Origin: CAVTPD01 sp963736575
GTDB lineage: Bacteria; Bacteroidota; Bacteroidia; Cytophagales; JAAEPT01
Assembly (NCBI GenBank): GCA_963736575.1
Contig: CAVTPD010000003.1
Location: 1,364,001-1,428,000, forward strand
Reading direction: 5' to 3'
Length of the DNA: 64,000 nt
In this document: one piece after another, positions 51,466 to 62,322 of the stretch
Position numbering within the stretch: position 1 is the stretch's first letter
How the letters are laid out: each line of letters starts with the position of its first letter
Notes under the pieces: model-generated
Told to the model about the DNA's origin: nothing
Databases searched by the model: none
The model's input: the letters and a program-made list of their open reading frames with translations, nothing else
Program-made: the position numbers and the translations under genes

Positions 51466-54069
51466 CTAAGGCCTATTCACCACAACCTTACCCACAACTT
51501 TGTTTTCTCCGGTAAGGCTTTCCAGTTGTAAAATGTAAAGTCCGCCGTTTAGACGACTTACATCTAATTGAATAGCACCGGACTGACTAAAAGTTTGTAC
51601 ATATTGCACTTGCCCTTGGGTATTGAGTAGTTTTATTTTACCTGAAGTAACTCCTGCACCACAGGTTTCTACGGTTAAGGTTTGGGTAACCGGGTTAGGG
51701 TAACTTTGAAAGTTGCAATTTGAAGTAAATGTTTCGTTTATACTGGTTACTTCTTCTATAGTAAAACTATAGTTTTCTACCAGAGGACAATTAAAACCGG
51801 GTGAAGTTATAATATAGGTTAATTTATAAGATCCCGATTGCAGGGTATCAGTATCAATTGTAAAATCCAGTACTTCATTCTTTTTTAAAATAGAGTCTTG
51901 GAGTCTCAGGTTGAAACTAGTACTATTGGCTTCATTTAATATAAAAGCTATAATTTGAGAAGAATCTAATTCAAATTCAGAATGAACTACAATATCGTCT
52001 CCTTCTAATATAGGATCCGGATTTAGTGTAGTGGTAGCACACGTTTCTTTTGTAGTTTGATCACCTCTTACTATAAATGTGTAAAGACTGTCATTAGAAA
52101 ATTTAATAGATACATCACCTTCTGCCTTAAACCGTGCCGAATAAGTTATACTAAAGGATGTATCTGTATTTGAACTAACAAATTCCTCATTGTCGATAGT
52201 GACATCGACAATTGTAATTTCAGGTTTACACTGACCGGTAGCCTGTATATAAAAGTAGTGTTTTACAGGTGCTGAGACTCTTCCGAAAGAAGTGCCTCTT
52301 TTGGGAGAATTAGACTGATAACCATTTGGGATTAAATAATCATTATGATACACTGCCGGTGTACTGCACGGTTTAATATCTCCCCTAACCTTAAAAATTA
52401 TACGAGAACTATCTGAGGCATTTACAACTACCCATGCAGAATCCTTTTGTTCAGCCAGATACGTTACAAAAAGTGAATCGTTTCTTATAGTTACTTCAAA
52501 ATTGTTATTAGGACTGTTCTCTATTTTCGGTGAGCTATAATCCAGGTTTATACAACTAGAATTGTAAAAACTAAATCCATGTGTTTCTTCTTGAATCACC
52601 TTACCGAAATCTGTGCCATCTTCTAAGTTAGGTGACATATCTTCGTTTTCGATAACGTTCCAATCTAATCCACTTAAAAATTTATCGTATTTGGTAAGAA
52701 CATTGAAATCGTATATATCTGCCCAAGTATCTGAAAATTTAAGCGAATCTACTGGTAATGGATAGGAAATGCCATCACGTTCTATTTCCAAGTACACCCG
52801 CTCACCTTCAACAAAACCATCTTTTACAGCGGTAGAGCTATCATTGCTGTAAATTGTGAAACTGGTAGTGTTAACGGGTCCTGTAGTAGGATCAAAAATT
52901 ACTTGCCCGCCTAAAGTATATTTACCACAATCATTCATGAAATAAGCTTTAATCTTATCGTCTTTTTTCATACGTTCACAATTCACAATATATCGTGCAA
53001 AAGTTAATCTCATGCTTGGTTTATACATAACAAAACCAGCAAGGCGAGGATCTGTTTTATTGATTATTTCGGGATTGAACCTGCTACCATATTCCGTTAT
53101 TACCCCGTTGTTGTCCTCGGTTTGAATAAAATACTCTATATCGGATGAGACTGGTATGACGAAGCTAAGAGTATCTGTTAGAGTTTGCTGTTCTGCGTTG
53201 ATCGTTTGATAAGATGGAGCCCCCTTTTCCCTGTAATAAACATTTAGGCTGTTTAGAGAGGAAGATTCTATCTTAACCTTTAAGCTGTAATCATTACATG
53301 TAGGGGCTATGTTTTCCGAAAGTATACTAATATCCGTAGGCATTTGCAGATCTACCGGTATTGATATATAGGAGTGCTCTATTGTATTATTTGGAAAAGT
53401 AATCAGGTAATCCGGTAAAAAAGCAGCTTCTACTCGGTAATCTAACATATCCCCGGAAATCCTTGTTCCCGGAATAGTTACACACCAGTTACTTTCATTT
53501 GAATTTATACTATTGCTTTTGGAAAGATCAAAATTGGCTGTGTCATTGCCGTTTACATCCAATAAATAAAGTTTAGCTGCTTCAGGTTCCTTTCCAAAAC
53601 TATCATAAATAGTAAAACAAAATTCTGTATCGGTTCCGGCAGTTACACCTTCATTGCTTAATGTAAATGTTTCAGCTGTTCTGTAAATAAAGGCCTCTCG
53701 CTGAAGATGATAATAATAGTAATTGGTAGTAATTGTAGAATCTTCAAAAAGTAACAGTTTAATGGCCCTTTCTTCCTGAGTTTTATTATCAGGACAAATT
53801 TTAAGGGTATAGCCAGTATTTTCCTCTATTAAATCCGGAGGACATACAGAGTGGTCATTTACATACTTGACTACAAGGTCGTTCACTTTAAGGCCGGATG
53901 CCGGGCTTCCGTCTTCCAAATAATTAAATCGGATGTAGACTGTTTTCTGAGCTGCATCATAGCTGGTACTTAAAATTTGAAGGTTTTTATTGGACTGTGC
54001 CAGGCTTTGAAATGCTAAGGCTAGTGATAAAGCCAGTAAAAAGATATTTTTTTTAGTTATATAAAACAT
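51466..54069 (-). CDS. T9SS-secreted adhesin-like protein with GTDFG repeats
   Basis: An 867-residue secreted protein. A signal peptide (about 1-24) is followed by a beta-rich N-domain (VRFNYLEDGS-type start, residues about 35-120), a region with the NVYYREKGAPSYQT landmark, and repeats near 485 and 600 with the motif GT(D/S)FG. The C-terminal 85 residues are a T9SS type A sorting domain (QSYPNPVTQTLTVETC ... GGLYILQLES ... GKVVVNRP). The T9SS exports and anchors or releases such proteins. Function unknown. Confidence 0.85.
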   Translation of the reverse strand: MFYITKKNIFLLALSLALAFQSLAQSNKNLQILSTSYDAAQKTVYIRFNYLEDGSPASGLKVNDLVVKYVNDHSVCPPDLIEENTGYTLKICPDNKTQEERAIKLLLFEDSTITTNYYYYHLQREAFIYRTAETFTLSNEGVTAGTDTEFCFTIYDSFGKEPEAAKLYLLDVNGNDTANFDLSKSNSINSNESNWCVTIPGTRISGDMLDYRVEAAFLPDYLITFPNNTIEHSYISIPVDLQMPTDISILSENIAPTCNDYSLKVKIESSSLNSLNVYYREKGAPSYQTINAEQQTLTDTLSFVIPVSSDIEYFIQTEDNNGVITEYGSRFNPEIINKTDPRLAGFVMYKPSMRLTFARYIVNCERMKKDDKIKAYFMNDCGKYTLGGQVIFDPTTGPVNTTSFTIYSNDSSTAVKDGFVEGERVYLEIERDGISYPLPVDSLKFSDTWADIYDFNVLTKYDKFLSGLDWNVIENEDMSPNLEDGTDFGKVIQEETHGFSFYNSSCINLDYSSPKIENSPNNNFEVTIRNDSLFVTYLAEQKDSAWVVVNASDSSRIIFKVRGDIKPCSTPAVYHNDYLIPNGYQSNSPKRGTSFGRVSAPVKHYFYIQATGQCKPEITIVDVTIDNEEFVSSNTDTSFSITYSARFKAEGDVSIKFSNDSLYTFIVRGDQTTKETCATTTLNPDPILEGDDIVVHSEFELDSSQIIAFILNEANSTSFNLRLQDSILKKNEVLDFTIDTDTLQSGSYKLTYIITSPGFNCPLVENYSFTIEEVTSINETFTSNCNFQSYPNPVTQTLTVETCGAGVTSGKIKLLNTQGQVQYVQTFSQSGAIQLDVSRLNGGLYILQLESLTGENKVVGKVVVNRP

Positions 54070-54149
54070 AAATTAAGAATGTTAAAGAATAAAAAAACAT
54101 ATAAATTGATAAAAGATTAAATAACACGATTTATAAATTTAATCTTGGT

Positions 54150-57100
54150 TTAAGGCCTCCCCACCACAACCTTACCCACTACTTTATTTTCTCCCGAAGG
54201 ACTTTCCAGTTGTAAAATGTAAAGACCTCCGTTTAGACGGCTTACATCTACTTGAATAGCACCAGCCTGACTAAAGGTTTGTACAAATTGTACTTGCCCT
54301 TGGGTATTGAGCAGTTTTATTTTACCCGAAGTAATGCCAGCTGCACACGTTTCTACGGTTAAGGTTTGGGTAACCGGATTAGGATAACTTTGCCAGTTAC
54401 AACCGGTTTCTTCAAAGCTTTCTATGGCCGTTTCTAAATCTACGGTTAGGGTAAAGATAACGGTGTCTGTTAGACCATCTTCATCTTCTGCAATAAGTTC
54501 TATGGTGCTGGTACCTGTCCAGGAGGCATCATTAACAGTTAAAGTTAACTGTTGGTTTTGTATGCTGCCACTTACTTCTGCCGCACTACTATTAACCGAC
54601 CAGATTATATCTTCTGCTAAGGTGTTGTTATCACTCACGTGGTTGCTTAAATCGACAACTGGTATGGTTTGTCCTTGTTTTATGGTAATGTCTTGCGGAG
54701 TAAGATAGATAATTGGAGCTTCTTGTTCTTCTGTAGTAAAAGCAATAGCCAGTTCTGCTTCTCTGTCTTTAGTATCTTTTACGCGTACCACCAACGTATC
54801 TTTACCTGTCCATTGCGGGTTTATGGTTTTAACGTTTAACTCACCGGTTTGGTAATTGTAACTGTAGTTGAGATTTTCTCCATCTTCTAAAAACCAAAGC
54901 ACTTCACGGGGGCCGTTGCTGTACACCAGTTGATCCCATAAATTAAGGTTGGCCTCTTGCGTATAAGTAACTTGTTGGGGAGCGACAGGGTTTAATGCTG
55001 GAGCTACCTCACAAGTTGGGTATATATGGAAATAAAAATAATCTAATTTTTGAAAATTATAATGTGTACCAAACGAAGAGAAAACTTTAGGTTCATAATT
55101 CAAACTCTCTACAGATGAATAATACATGTTTTTATCGTTTACGCTTACCTTTAAGTGATTGCTGTCTAATTGCACGGTATTTAGGTAATTAAACCGTAAG
55201 GCATTTTCAGAGATTTTACTTACATGTCCGGTCATTGCGGGTATTGTGTTTCTATAGTTAGCGAGTAGATCAACTTCTATGGTATCTCCTTTACATAAGT
55301 AATAATGTAATTGAGGTTTAGGCCAAATAATTTGCTCAAAAGGACGTTCAGCAACTCCCAGCCTTATTCTAAATCCATAAAGTAGTCCTTCTTTATCTTC
55401 AACTCTTAAGTTGATATTGTACCTTTCAGTAATAATTGATCCAAAATTGTTTTTTTCCGGGTATCCGTAAAAGATGCCTTCTTTAGGTCTGATTTTAAGA
55501 ATACTGTCTTCTAAAGTAAGGGTAAGACCTCTGGCTACTTTAGCGGAATCTTCAGGTATTAGGCTAATTTTTAATTCTTCAAACGGACGATCGTCTTTAA
55601 TGTATTTTTTTAGATTCACGGTAGGGAAAGCTACATCCGGATAAAAATAACCGCCTACAGCTACACTTTCCGAATATTGTTCTAAAGTTGGCGGATAGTA
55701 AAAGTTATATCGAAAATCGGTTTCATTAGGTACATCCGGAGCTTGATTGGGTTCTGTAGGTTCATTATCGTAAGGTATAATAAAAACCACAGTGTCTTTG
55801 TGGCAAGCGGCGTCCTCGGCACTTACTACTACCTTTCCTTCTCCTTTCTTTTCGGGAAAAAATAGGTAGTCTTTTGTACTGTTAATAGTAAATTCATCGG
55901 TGTCAATAATTTCAATCTTTAATTCGTTATCAGGGGTTTCAGCATCGCTTACATAGCTTAGGATGTCTAAGTCCATACCCGTGGTATTTGAAGGAGCATA
56001 GCCAATAGTGTCAGAAATAAATTCTACAGCTTGGTCTGCGGTATTTTTAATGACTATGAAAGTGTCTAATACTGCACCATGATTGTCTATACTAAAATGT
56101 AAAGTGTCTGTTCCTGTCCAATTGTTGTTTTTTATATCTAGGTTAATCCATTTTTCCGACTGAGAAACCTCATAATGTGTCATAGGATTAAGTGTCCATT
56201 GGTATTGAATTTGTTTTTGAGGATCTATTTCTAAAATATTTTCTTTAAGGATTTGTGCTTTGCAAGACACCGATCGTTCCATATTCCCTATAATGTTTGG
56301 CATAGAAGCGGGTATGGTGACTTTTATGGTGTCACTGAAGTATTGGTCTCTTTCATCTTTAACAAAAAAGCTGTGTTCTATACCTTCTTGTAATGGACCA
56401 AAAACGTTTACATAAGCACTACGGATGTACTGCTCTTCTTCGGCTTGTTCCCCATTAATGTAATGATAGATACGATTACTTTCTTCAGAGCAAGGAGAAC
56501 TTAAATTGTTTCTAAAAGCTATTCGGTTGCTAATATTGTTTACTATATAAGTTATACTCCCTTGGTAGGGAAATCTTTCTTCTTTAGAATTAACAATGAT
56601 GGAATCGCTAAAACTTACTTCCTGAGCCCAAAGTGCCGAACGATTAGCAGGAGAAATACGAGTGACCAATATCCTGTTTTTGCCTTCAGTTCCCAAACTG
56701 TTTATAAAAACACTGTCTTCTAGTCTATGATTTGAATTTTTGATATAGATAGTTTGCTTTCCTATCTCTTGTTGTATCCTGTCGCAGGTTTGCGGTAAAA
56801 AGTATACTTCATCAACTAAGACATCTAACCTCTCAACACTTTCAGATAAATTCTTCCAGTTGATCCAAATCCCTTCGTCTGTTAATCGGGTTTGTATGTT
56901 GTCTTTTTTTATAAAAGGGTTGTGAAATACAGAATCATGTTCCATAGATTCGAAATAAAAGACCTTTTCAGTAGTTAATCCATCATTGTCAACTACTTCG
57001 ATTACCAAGGTATCTACTCCTTCTACAAAAGGTTGTTTTCGGTATGCCTGAAGCTCGTAAGCGTTTTGTTTTCCGGTGAAAGGGCCATTGTGAAAAAACG

Positions 57101-58073
57101 GATAGCCTTTTACGCGGTATTGCAATTGTTTTGGTGTTTTTTTAATGTTGAACTGTAATTCTTCTGTAAATGTTTCTGCATCATTTCCTTTAATCTCTAA
57201 AGAAGGAAAGGTTTCATTTTTTGTGCGGATATAGCGGTTGGGTATTGCTTTATCTTTTTCATCTTTTACGGATGCTTTTTCTAAAGAAAGCGATGGCGGA
57301 GTGTTTTTCTTATTTGTAGAAACTATTATGAAAATATTGCTTCTATGGTAAGGGTTGCTGTTGTATCGGTTGTCTACATATTTTTTTCTTTTTACAGAAC
57401 ACGACCATTTGCTTACCTCTACCGAATCATTGTACGTTGAGATTTCAAATTCAGGTGTATCTGTAGTGTCTGCTATATTATTTTCATTGTACCATACAAA
57501 ATAAACATCTTCATAAGTTTTGTAGGGAAAAGAAAGTGTAATGGCATCGCCCAGGCTGGCATAAATTAAGGTGTCTTTACCAAAATTGTTGTTTTTTTCA
57601 ATATAAGAATAGACGCCTTTGGGGTAAAATTCTACAGACCAGCTGTCGTTGTAGGCCGCAGTATTTTCGGCAATGTCTTTAAATTGGTATTGGTTATAGG
57701 CTAGCACAAAATCCTGCGGACCAAAACCGGAAATAGGCAGTTGGTGCAAAGGCGGAATATAGCCTTCTAAAAAATTGTTTCTTAAAACAATACTGGTTAA
57801 AGCAGTAAGGTTCATAATATCGGTAGGTAATTCACCGCTTAAATTATTGGAGGGTAGATGTAGGCTTTTTATGCGTCCGGTGTCGTTTAAGTTTAAACCG
57901 TACCATTGGTCTAGGTTGGTTTGTAACCAATTTTCATTATTGGTCCAGTTGTCTCCGTTAGTGGCTTGGTAAAGTTGTACTAAAGCCAGAGAATCGGATT
58001 GGCGAGAGTGTTGGGCTTGGGAAAGGCCGGTGAGTAAAACTAGTAAAAATGTAAGGGTCCAAAGTTTTTTCAT
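54150..58073 (-). CDS. T9SS-secreted leucine-rich-repeat/cadherin-like protein
   Basis: A 1307-residue secreted protein. After a signal peptide (about 1-20) comes a leucine-rich-repeat module (about 25-115: LYQATNGDNWTNNENW, SLHLPSNNLSGELPTDI). Then come several beta-sandwich/cadherin-like repeats with acid-rich loops (VVDNDGLTTEKVF, VRVKDTKDREAELAI, IAEDEDGLTDTVIF), probably calcium-bound. It ends in a T9SS type A domain almost identical to that of the neighbouring 867-residue protein. Such architecture suggests surface adhesion. It is separated from the neighbour by 80 bp. Confidence 0.85.
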   Translation of the reverse strand: MKKLWTLTFLLVLLTGLSQAQHSRQSDSLALVQLYQATNGDNWTNNENWLQTNLDQWYGLNLNDTGRIKSLHLPSNNLSGELPTDIMNLTALTSIVLRNNFLEGYIPPLHQLPISGFGPQDFVLAYNQYQFKDIAENTAAYNDSWSVEFYPKGVYSYIEKNNNFGKDTLIYASLGDAITLSFPYKTYEDVYFVWYNENNIADTTDTPEFEISTYNDSVEVSKWSCSVKRKKYVDNRYNSNPYHRSNIFIIVSTNKKNTPPSLSLEKASVKDEKDKAIPNRYIRTKNETFPSLEIKGNDAETFTEELQFNIKKTPKQLQYRVKGYPFFHNGPFTGKQNAYELQAYRKQPFVEGVDTLVIEVVDNDGLTTEKVFYFESMEHDSVFHNPFIKKDNIQTRLTDEGIWINWKNLSESVERLDVLVDEVYFLPQTCDRIQQEIGKQTIYIKNSNHRLEDSVFINSLGTEGKNRILVTRISPANRSALWAQEVSFSDSIIVNSKEERFPYQGSITYIVNNISNRIAFRNNLSSPCSEESNRIYHYINGEQAEEEQYIRSAYVNVFGPLQEGIEHSFFVKDERDQYFSDTIKVTIPASMPNIIGNMERSVSCKAQILKENILEIDPQKQIQYQWTLNPMTHYEVSQSEKWINLDIKNNNWTGTDTLHFSIDNHGAVLDTFIVIKNTADQAVEFISDTIGYAPSNTTGMDLDILSYVSDAETPDNELKIEIIDTDEFTINSTKDYLFFPEKKGEGKVVVSAEDAACHKDTVVFIIPYDNEPTEPNQAPDVPNETDFRYNFYYPPTLEQYSESVAVGGYFYPDVAFPTVNLKKYIKDDRPFEELKISLIPEDSAKVARGLTLTLEDSILKIRPKEGIFYGYPEKNNFGSIITERYNINLRVEDKEGLLYGFRIRLGVAERPFEQIIWPKPQLHYYLCKGDTIEVDLLANYRNTIPAMTGHVSKISENALRFNYLNTVQLDSNHLKVSVNDKNMYYSSVESLNYEPKVFSSFGTHYNFQKLDYFYFHIYPTCEVAPALNPVAPQQVTYTQEANLNLWDQLVYSNGPREVLWFLEDGENLNYSYNYQTGELNVKTINPQWTGKDTLVVRVKDTKDREAELAIAFTTEEQEAPIIYLTPQDITIKQGQTIPVVDLSNHVSDNNTLAEDIIWSVNSSAAEVSGSIQNQQLTLTVNDASWTGTSTIELIAEDEDGLTDTVIFTLTVDLETAIESFEETGCNWQSYPNPVTQTLTVETCAAGITSGKIKLLNTQGQVQFVQTFSQAGAIQVDVSRLNGGLYILQLESPSGENKVVGKVVVGRP

Positions 58074-58148
58074 AATGTGTATATCAAAAGTTTTGTTAAT
58101 AGTCTGTTATTTTATACTGCCGGTTCATAAAAAGTAACCAAATAAATA

Positions 58149-58183
58149 AAATATCCGCGGGAAATATTCCAGCGGATATTTTA
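58149..58183 (-). terminator. Terminator after the vWA protein gene
   Basis: AAAATATCCGC (58149-58159) pairs perfectly with GCGGATATTTT (58173-58183), 13-nt loop. It lies 30 bp past the stop of the minus-strand gene, though an extended T-run is missing. Confidence 0.65.
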
Positions 58184-58212
58184 CAATATGAAACCATCTG
58201 TTTTTTTGATGA

Positions 58213-61200
58213 TTATGGTGCAGCTATAAATACAGTTTCGTAGTTACCTGAAGTAGCAGGACTAGAATTCTGTACTTCTAGTATTATTTTGTACATATGA
58301 CCTGAATTTAAAACCGGAATACTGGTCCCGTAGATCATTTGTGTAGCAGACCCTGTGAAATTATTTAAAACACTCGATTGTAATGGAGTACCTGTTCCGC
58401 CTGTTGTTAGGTTATAAAGTGTTCCCGTAATATAAGCGCTAGAAGGAGTTCCTCCAGGTGTTGGATCAGCATCTACCAATACTTCAAATTGAATATAGCC
58501 TGTATGCATAGGTAAAGGGTTAGCCCACTGGTAAGGTTCAACGCAAGTTGAACAGATAGATGAACCTGATCCGCTTGCCTTAACCTTAAAAACAAAACTA
58601 CCATCTGTGGTAGTGATAGTCAGCGTCTCTGTAGCTGTTCCCGAGTTATTAAACGTTACATCTACTGAAGTACCGGATACAGACGTAGTAAATGCGGTAC
58701 CGCTAATACTAACATTGGTTATTGTAAGTAACGGTGTACAATTATTCTGCACTAAATCAAAGGTATGTGTTGTAACAGAAGAAACTGTACCATAATCAGT
58801 ACCATCTGTAACATTTGGCGTTAAATCGTTATTAGTTATATCTACACCATTGTCACTAAACTCATAATACCAGCTGCAAGGACCTGCATCCCCTGTAACA
58901 GCAAATTCATAGACAGTTCCTTCACTTGTGTTTACCGTAATAGTGGCATTAGCATCTGCAGTTGCTTCATAGGTCACTTCAACAGTAGAGGAAGTATAAG
59001 TGACTGTGAAATCCGATGTGTTGCTGCTTGCAACACCTGTTATGGTTGAACTACAAGTAGACACTAAGTCAAAAGTTCTTGGCGTAGGAGAAGATTGAAC
59101 TCCGAAATCTGTTCCTTTCGCAACGGTTGGTGACGTATCACCGTTTGCAATTACCGAAGAGCTGTATTGGATTTCTTCATCGCATGTACTTACAGTACCT
59201 TTTACATCAAACGTAAAGTTATAAGCATCAGTTAGAATCTCGATGGTTGCATAGGCATCTTTTTGTGCTAGATAGTACACCGTTAATTCCCCACTAACCT
59301 TATTTAGCCTTGGTCTAAATTGTGTAGGATTAGTTCCGACACCTCTTATTATTTGTGCGTTTTGGAAATTTACAGTACCACAACTGGTATTGCTTAGCCA
59401 AAATGTTTGGGAAGTCATAGTGCTTTGAAAGCCAAAATCGGTCCCGTCTGCTAGATCCGGAGTATTGTCCTTATAGGGTATGGCATTGAAGTTCAATGTG
59501 CTCAATACTTCAATTTCAGGTTCAGGGAAAGCTGATATGCCCGATAAATTCAGTAACCCATTAGTTGAATACTTAGAAGTTCCATCGTCTATTTGGTATT
59601 CCTTTCCATCACGAATTACATAGATAGACATGCGGTCATTTTCAGAAAACCCATTTTTGGAATTATCACCAGAACTTGTATCACCATAAACTTCAATATT
59701 TAAATTGTTCGGGTTAACAAAAACTTTTTTATTTGCTTTAACTAAACCACCACAAGCGTTTTCGTATTTTACCAAAACAGTATCGTTTACACCTATAGTT
59801 TCACAACCCAATTGTACACCAGAAAAATTTATTTGCATAATTTTATCGGTTTCAGTAAAGGATTGAGCAGATCCTAAAACTACGTTAGGCTTCTTAGATT
59901 CGCCGTAAGTGCCAATTGTACCATGGTTGTCTTCCGCAATAATATAATACTCGGTACCTTCTCCTTGTAAAGGAACTGTAAAGGTATAGTTGCCGTGTTG
60001 TGGCATTGGGTCGTTACCCGTATAAGTATAAACATTTAGCGGAGAAAAGCTGCTATTAGAGTTTTTTTCTCTGTAGTATACATCAACTGACTTGTAGCCA
60101 TCAGTACTATCTGATACATCAAACGTAATATCAAATTCACTACATTGAGGACCGCTTGGACCAGAGTTTAATGTGATTTTTGGAGCTACATTAGGTAATA
60201 CCGCTTGTGTCCAGGCAAAAAAGCGTTCTTCCACAGAAGGAGATTTTAACTCATGCCCATCAGCATATTTTACAATAGCATAATATTCAACCGCAGGATC
60301 TTTTACTATAGCGGTGTCTACCGTTGCACACCATTTACTTATTTCAGTTGAAACCGTTGTTTTGGTTAATGGATACGACCGAAATGGCGTAGTGTCCGTT
60401 GTATCTAGAGTTCTTGCAAACAATGTTCCTGAAACTGGATGAGATCCATTGTTGTCAAATACATCAAAGCATAATTCTAGAATTGAACTTTCGTATACCG
60501 ATTCTTTCTCTTTTTCTGCTGTTAAAGAATCTCTAGTAATATATTCTTTATTGGGAGTAGCAATATAACATTGTCCATCTACAACACTATCCGGTTGGGT
60601 AAGCCCAATATTAACGCAATGCTCAATTGAATCTTTTTCTGAAAAAGAAGGACAATAGCGGAGTGTATACGTTCCGCCCAAAGCACTTTCAATTTCTGTT
60701 TGCAAGGCGTCAAAAGGGGAAAGGATATCTATACGGGAACCATTGGTTGCTGCTGAAACAGCTGCATACGTGTTATCATAAGCTGTGTTAGAAGGAATCC
60801 ATGAGTATACGGTAACTGCATTTTGCTTTAAATCCGCAGTTATTTGTTCTATGGTTATACTCCCCAAATTACTTCCTGTAGCATTTTCATCTGTGATCAA
60901 TACAAATATTTTTTGTGCATTAGTTCTGAAATCAGCAGTTAACCCAAGGCTCATTGCATCATAACCACGCTCAATTGAACCGTTTGTTAAATTTCGGGAT
61001 AATACGTTGTTTTTAAAGTCATTAACATCTGGAGTGAAGTTCACTGTTTGACCAGAATAGTTTGTTGTCTCTAAAGTATTGTACCCAGATGCGAAAGAAT
61101 GTCCAAAACGTAGTAAACCGAAGCGAGGATTATTTGATTTGTCGATACCTTCCACAAAAGATTCAATATTAGCAAGAACACTATCTTGTTCGTTACCCAT

Positions 61201-62058
61201 ACTACCACTGTTGTCCAAGATAAATAATATATCTACCGGTGCATTACGGGTAGAATCACTTTTGTACAACTTATAACCGCAGTCTGAAATTTCGGAATTT
61301 ATACCATAACTCATGTTAATTTTTAAATCCGAAATGGTTAGATCATTTATTCTTGATCCGTCTTCTAAATACTCAAAATTAACAAAAACCGCTTCAGGGA
61401 AATTGTCGTCCTGTATACTGGTAATGTTAATTTCCCTATTGGTAACACTTCTTGCTAAAGAATTGTACTCCGCCCCGGAAGTTAAAGAACCAATTTCAAA
61501 ATCGAACCCGTAAACTTCCCAGCCTTCGCTTTCAAACGAACCATCCGATTGTACAACCAAAGATACTTCTAGAGTTTTTCCAGCAAAACTGGAAATATTG
61601 ACTTGTGTTGTACGCTTTTCCGATTGTCCTGTTACCCGGTGCACGTTTCTCCAGGTTTCACCACCATCTGTAGATATTAAAACACTACCAAAATCATAAT
61701 CAGACTCCAAAGAGAAGGCTTCGGTAATGTTTAAATACAGCTGCTCTCCTTTGGCTAATGCCGGTACAGTAAAGGATGGGCTAATCGCTTTTACGTCCGT
61801 ATCGCTGCCGTACCTTCCGGTAGAGAGGCAATTCTTCCGGCGGTCGTAGCGCCAGCCTTGCAACAGAAAGTTTTTCAGCTCCGCCTCTTTGGCTTCGTAG
61901 ATAATCTGCGAATTGTATAATTGCTTCGCAGGTAAAGTAATCATTGACTCTATTCTTCCTTTACTGGGAAGATCGTCAACCTGGGCCTGGGCGGTCATTA
62001 ATCCCAGTCCCATACAGGACGCAATTGCGATCCTCTTAAGTGTTTGTAGAAACATCAT
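58213..62058 (-). CDS. Secreted von Willebrand A protein with GTDFG-type repeats
   Basis: A 1281-residue secreted protein (signal peptide about 1-26). Residues about 50-190 form a jelly-roll-like module (ISTDGGETWRNVH). A vWA domain begins at about 275, with MIDAS D282-x-S284-x-S286 (FILDNSGSMGNE). Three repeats near 880, 1010 and 1120 carry the choice-of-anchor-D-like motif GTDFG/GTDYG. It lacks a clear T9SS tail, ending ...NYETVFIAAP, unlike the two downstream proteins. The N- and mid-regions are paralogous to the 867-residue protein, with the vWA domain placed in the middle. It is probably a surface metal-dependent binding protein. Confidence 0.82.
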   Translation of the reverse strand: MMFLQTLKRIAIASCMGLGLMTAQAQVDDLPSKGRIESMITLPAKQLYNSQIIYEAKEAELKNFLLQGWRYDRRKNCLSTGRYGSDTDVKAISPSFTVPALAKGEQLYLNITEAFSLESDYDFGSVLISTDGGETWRNVHRVTGQSEKRTTQVNISSFAGKTLEVSLVVQSDGSFESEGWEVYGFDFEIGSLTSGAEYNSLARSVTNREINITSIQDDNFPEAVFVNFEYLEDGSRINDLTISDLKINMSYGINSEISDCGYKLYKSDSTRNAPVDILFILDNSGSMGNEQDSVLANIESFVEGIDKSNNPRFGLLRFGHSFASGYNTLETTNYSGQTVNFTPDVNDFKNNVLSRNLTNGSIERGYDAMSLGLTADFRTNAQKIFVLITDENATGSNLGSITIEQITADLKQNAVTVYSWIPSNTAYDNTYAAVSAATNGSRIDILSPFDALQTEIESALGGTYTLRYCPSFSEKDSIEHCVNIGLTQPDSVVDGQCYIATPNKEYITRDSLTAEKEKESVYESSILELCFDVFDNNGSHPVSGTLFARTLDTTDTTPFRSYPLTKTTVSTEISKWCATVDTAIVKDPAVEYYAIVKYADGHELKSPSVEERFFAWTQAVLPNVAPKITLNSGPSGPQCSEFDITFDVSDSTDGYKSVDVYYREKNSNSSFSPLNVYTYTGNDPMPQHGNYTFTVPLQGEGTEYYIIAEDNHGTIGTYGESKKPNVVLGSAQSFTETDKIMQINFSGVQLGCETIGVNDTVLVKYENACGGLVKANKKVFVNPNNLNIEVYGDTSSGDNSKNGFSENDRMSIYVIRDGKEYQIDDGTSKYSTNGLLNLSGISAFPEPEIEVLSTLNFNAIPYKDNTPDLADGTDFGFQSTMTSQTFWLSNTSCGTVNFQNAQIIRGVGTNPTQFRPRLNKVSGELTVYYLAQKDAYATIEILTDAYNFTFDVKGTVSTCDEEIQYSSSVIANGDTSPTVAKGTDFGVQSSPTPRTFDLVSTCSSTITGVASSNTSDFTVTYTSSTVEVTYEATADANATITVNTSEGTVYEFAVTGDAGPCSWYYEFSDNGVDITNNDLTPNVTDGTDYGTVSSVTTHTFDLVQNNCTPLLTITNVSISGTAFTTSVSGTSVDVTFNNSGTATETLTITTTDGSFVFKVKASGSGSSICSTCVEPYQWANPLPMHTGYIQFEVLVDADPTPGGTPSSAYITGTLYNLTTGGTGTPLQSSVLNNFTGSATQMIYGTSIPVLNSGHMYKIILEVQNSSPATSGNYETVFIAAP

Positions 62059-62322
62059 TTTCAGTTTAAAAATTAAACAATCAACAAAAACATGCTAAAA
62101 AGTCTGGCCAAACTGAAGCATAGTCGCATCAAAAGTAAGAGGCAAGGGATTACCATACAAGGTATTTTTTATTTATTTTTATATCCAGTATAAGAGTGGT
62201 CAAACGTCCTTTATTTGTTTTAAAATGGCTTAAAACTTACATGTGCTTTGTTTGGTAAAAGAGCGTTAAACGTATTGTTATTAGTTTTTAAACCCTTATT
62301 TCGATTAAACCTTACAACAAAA

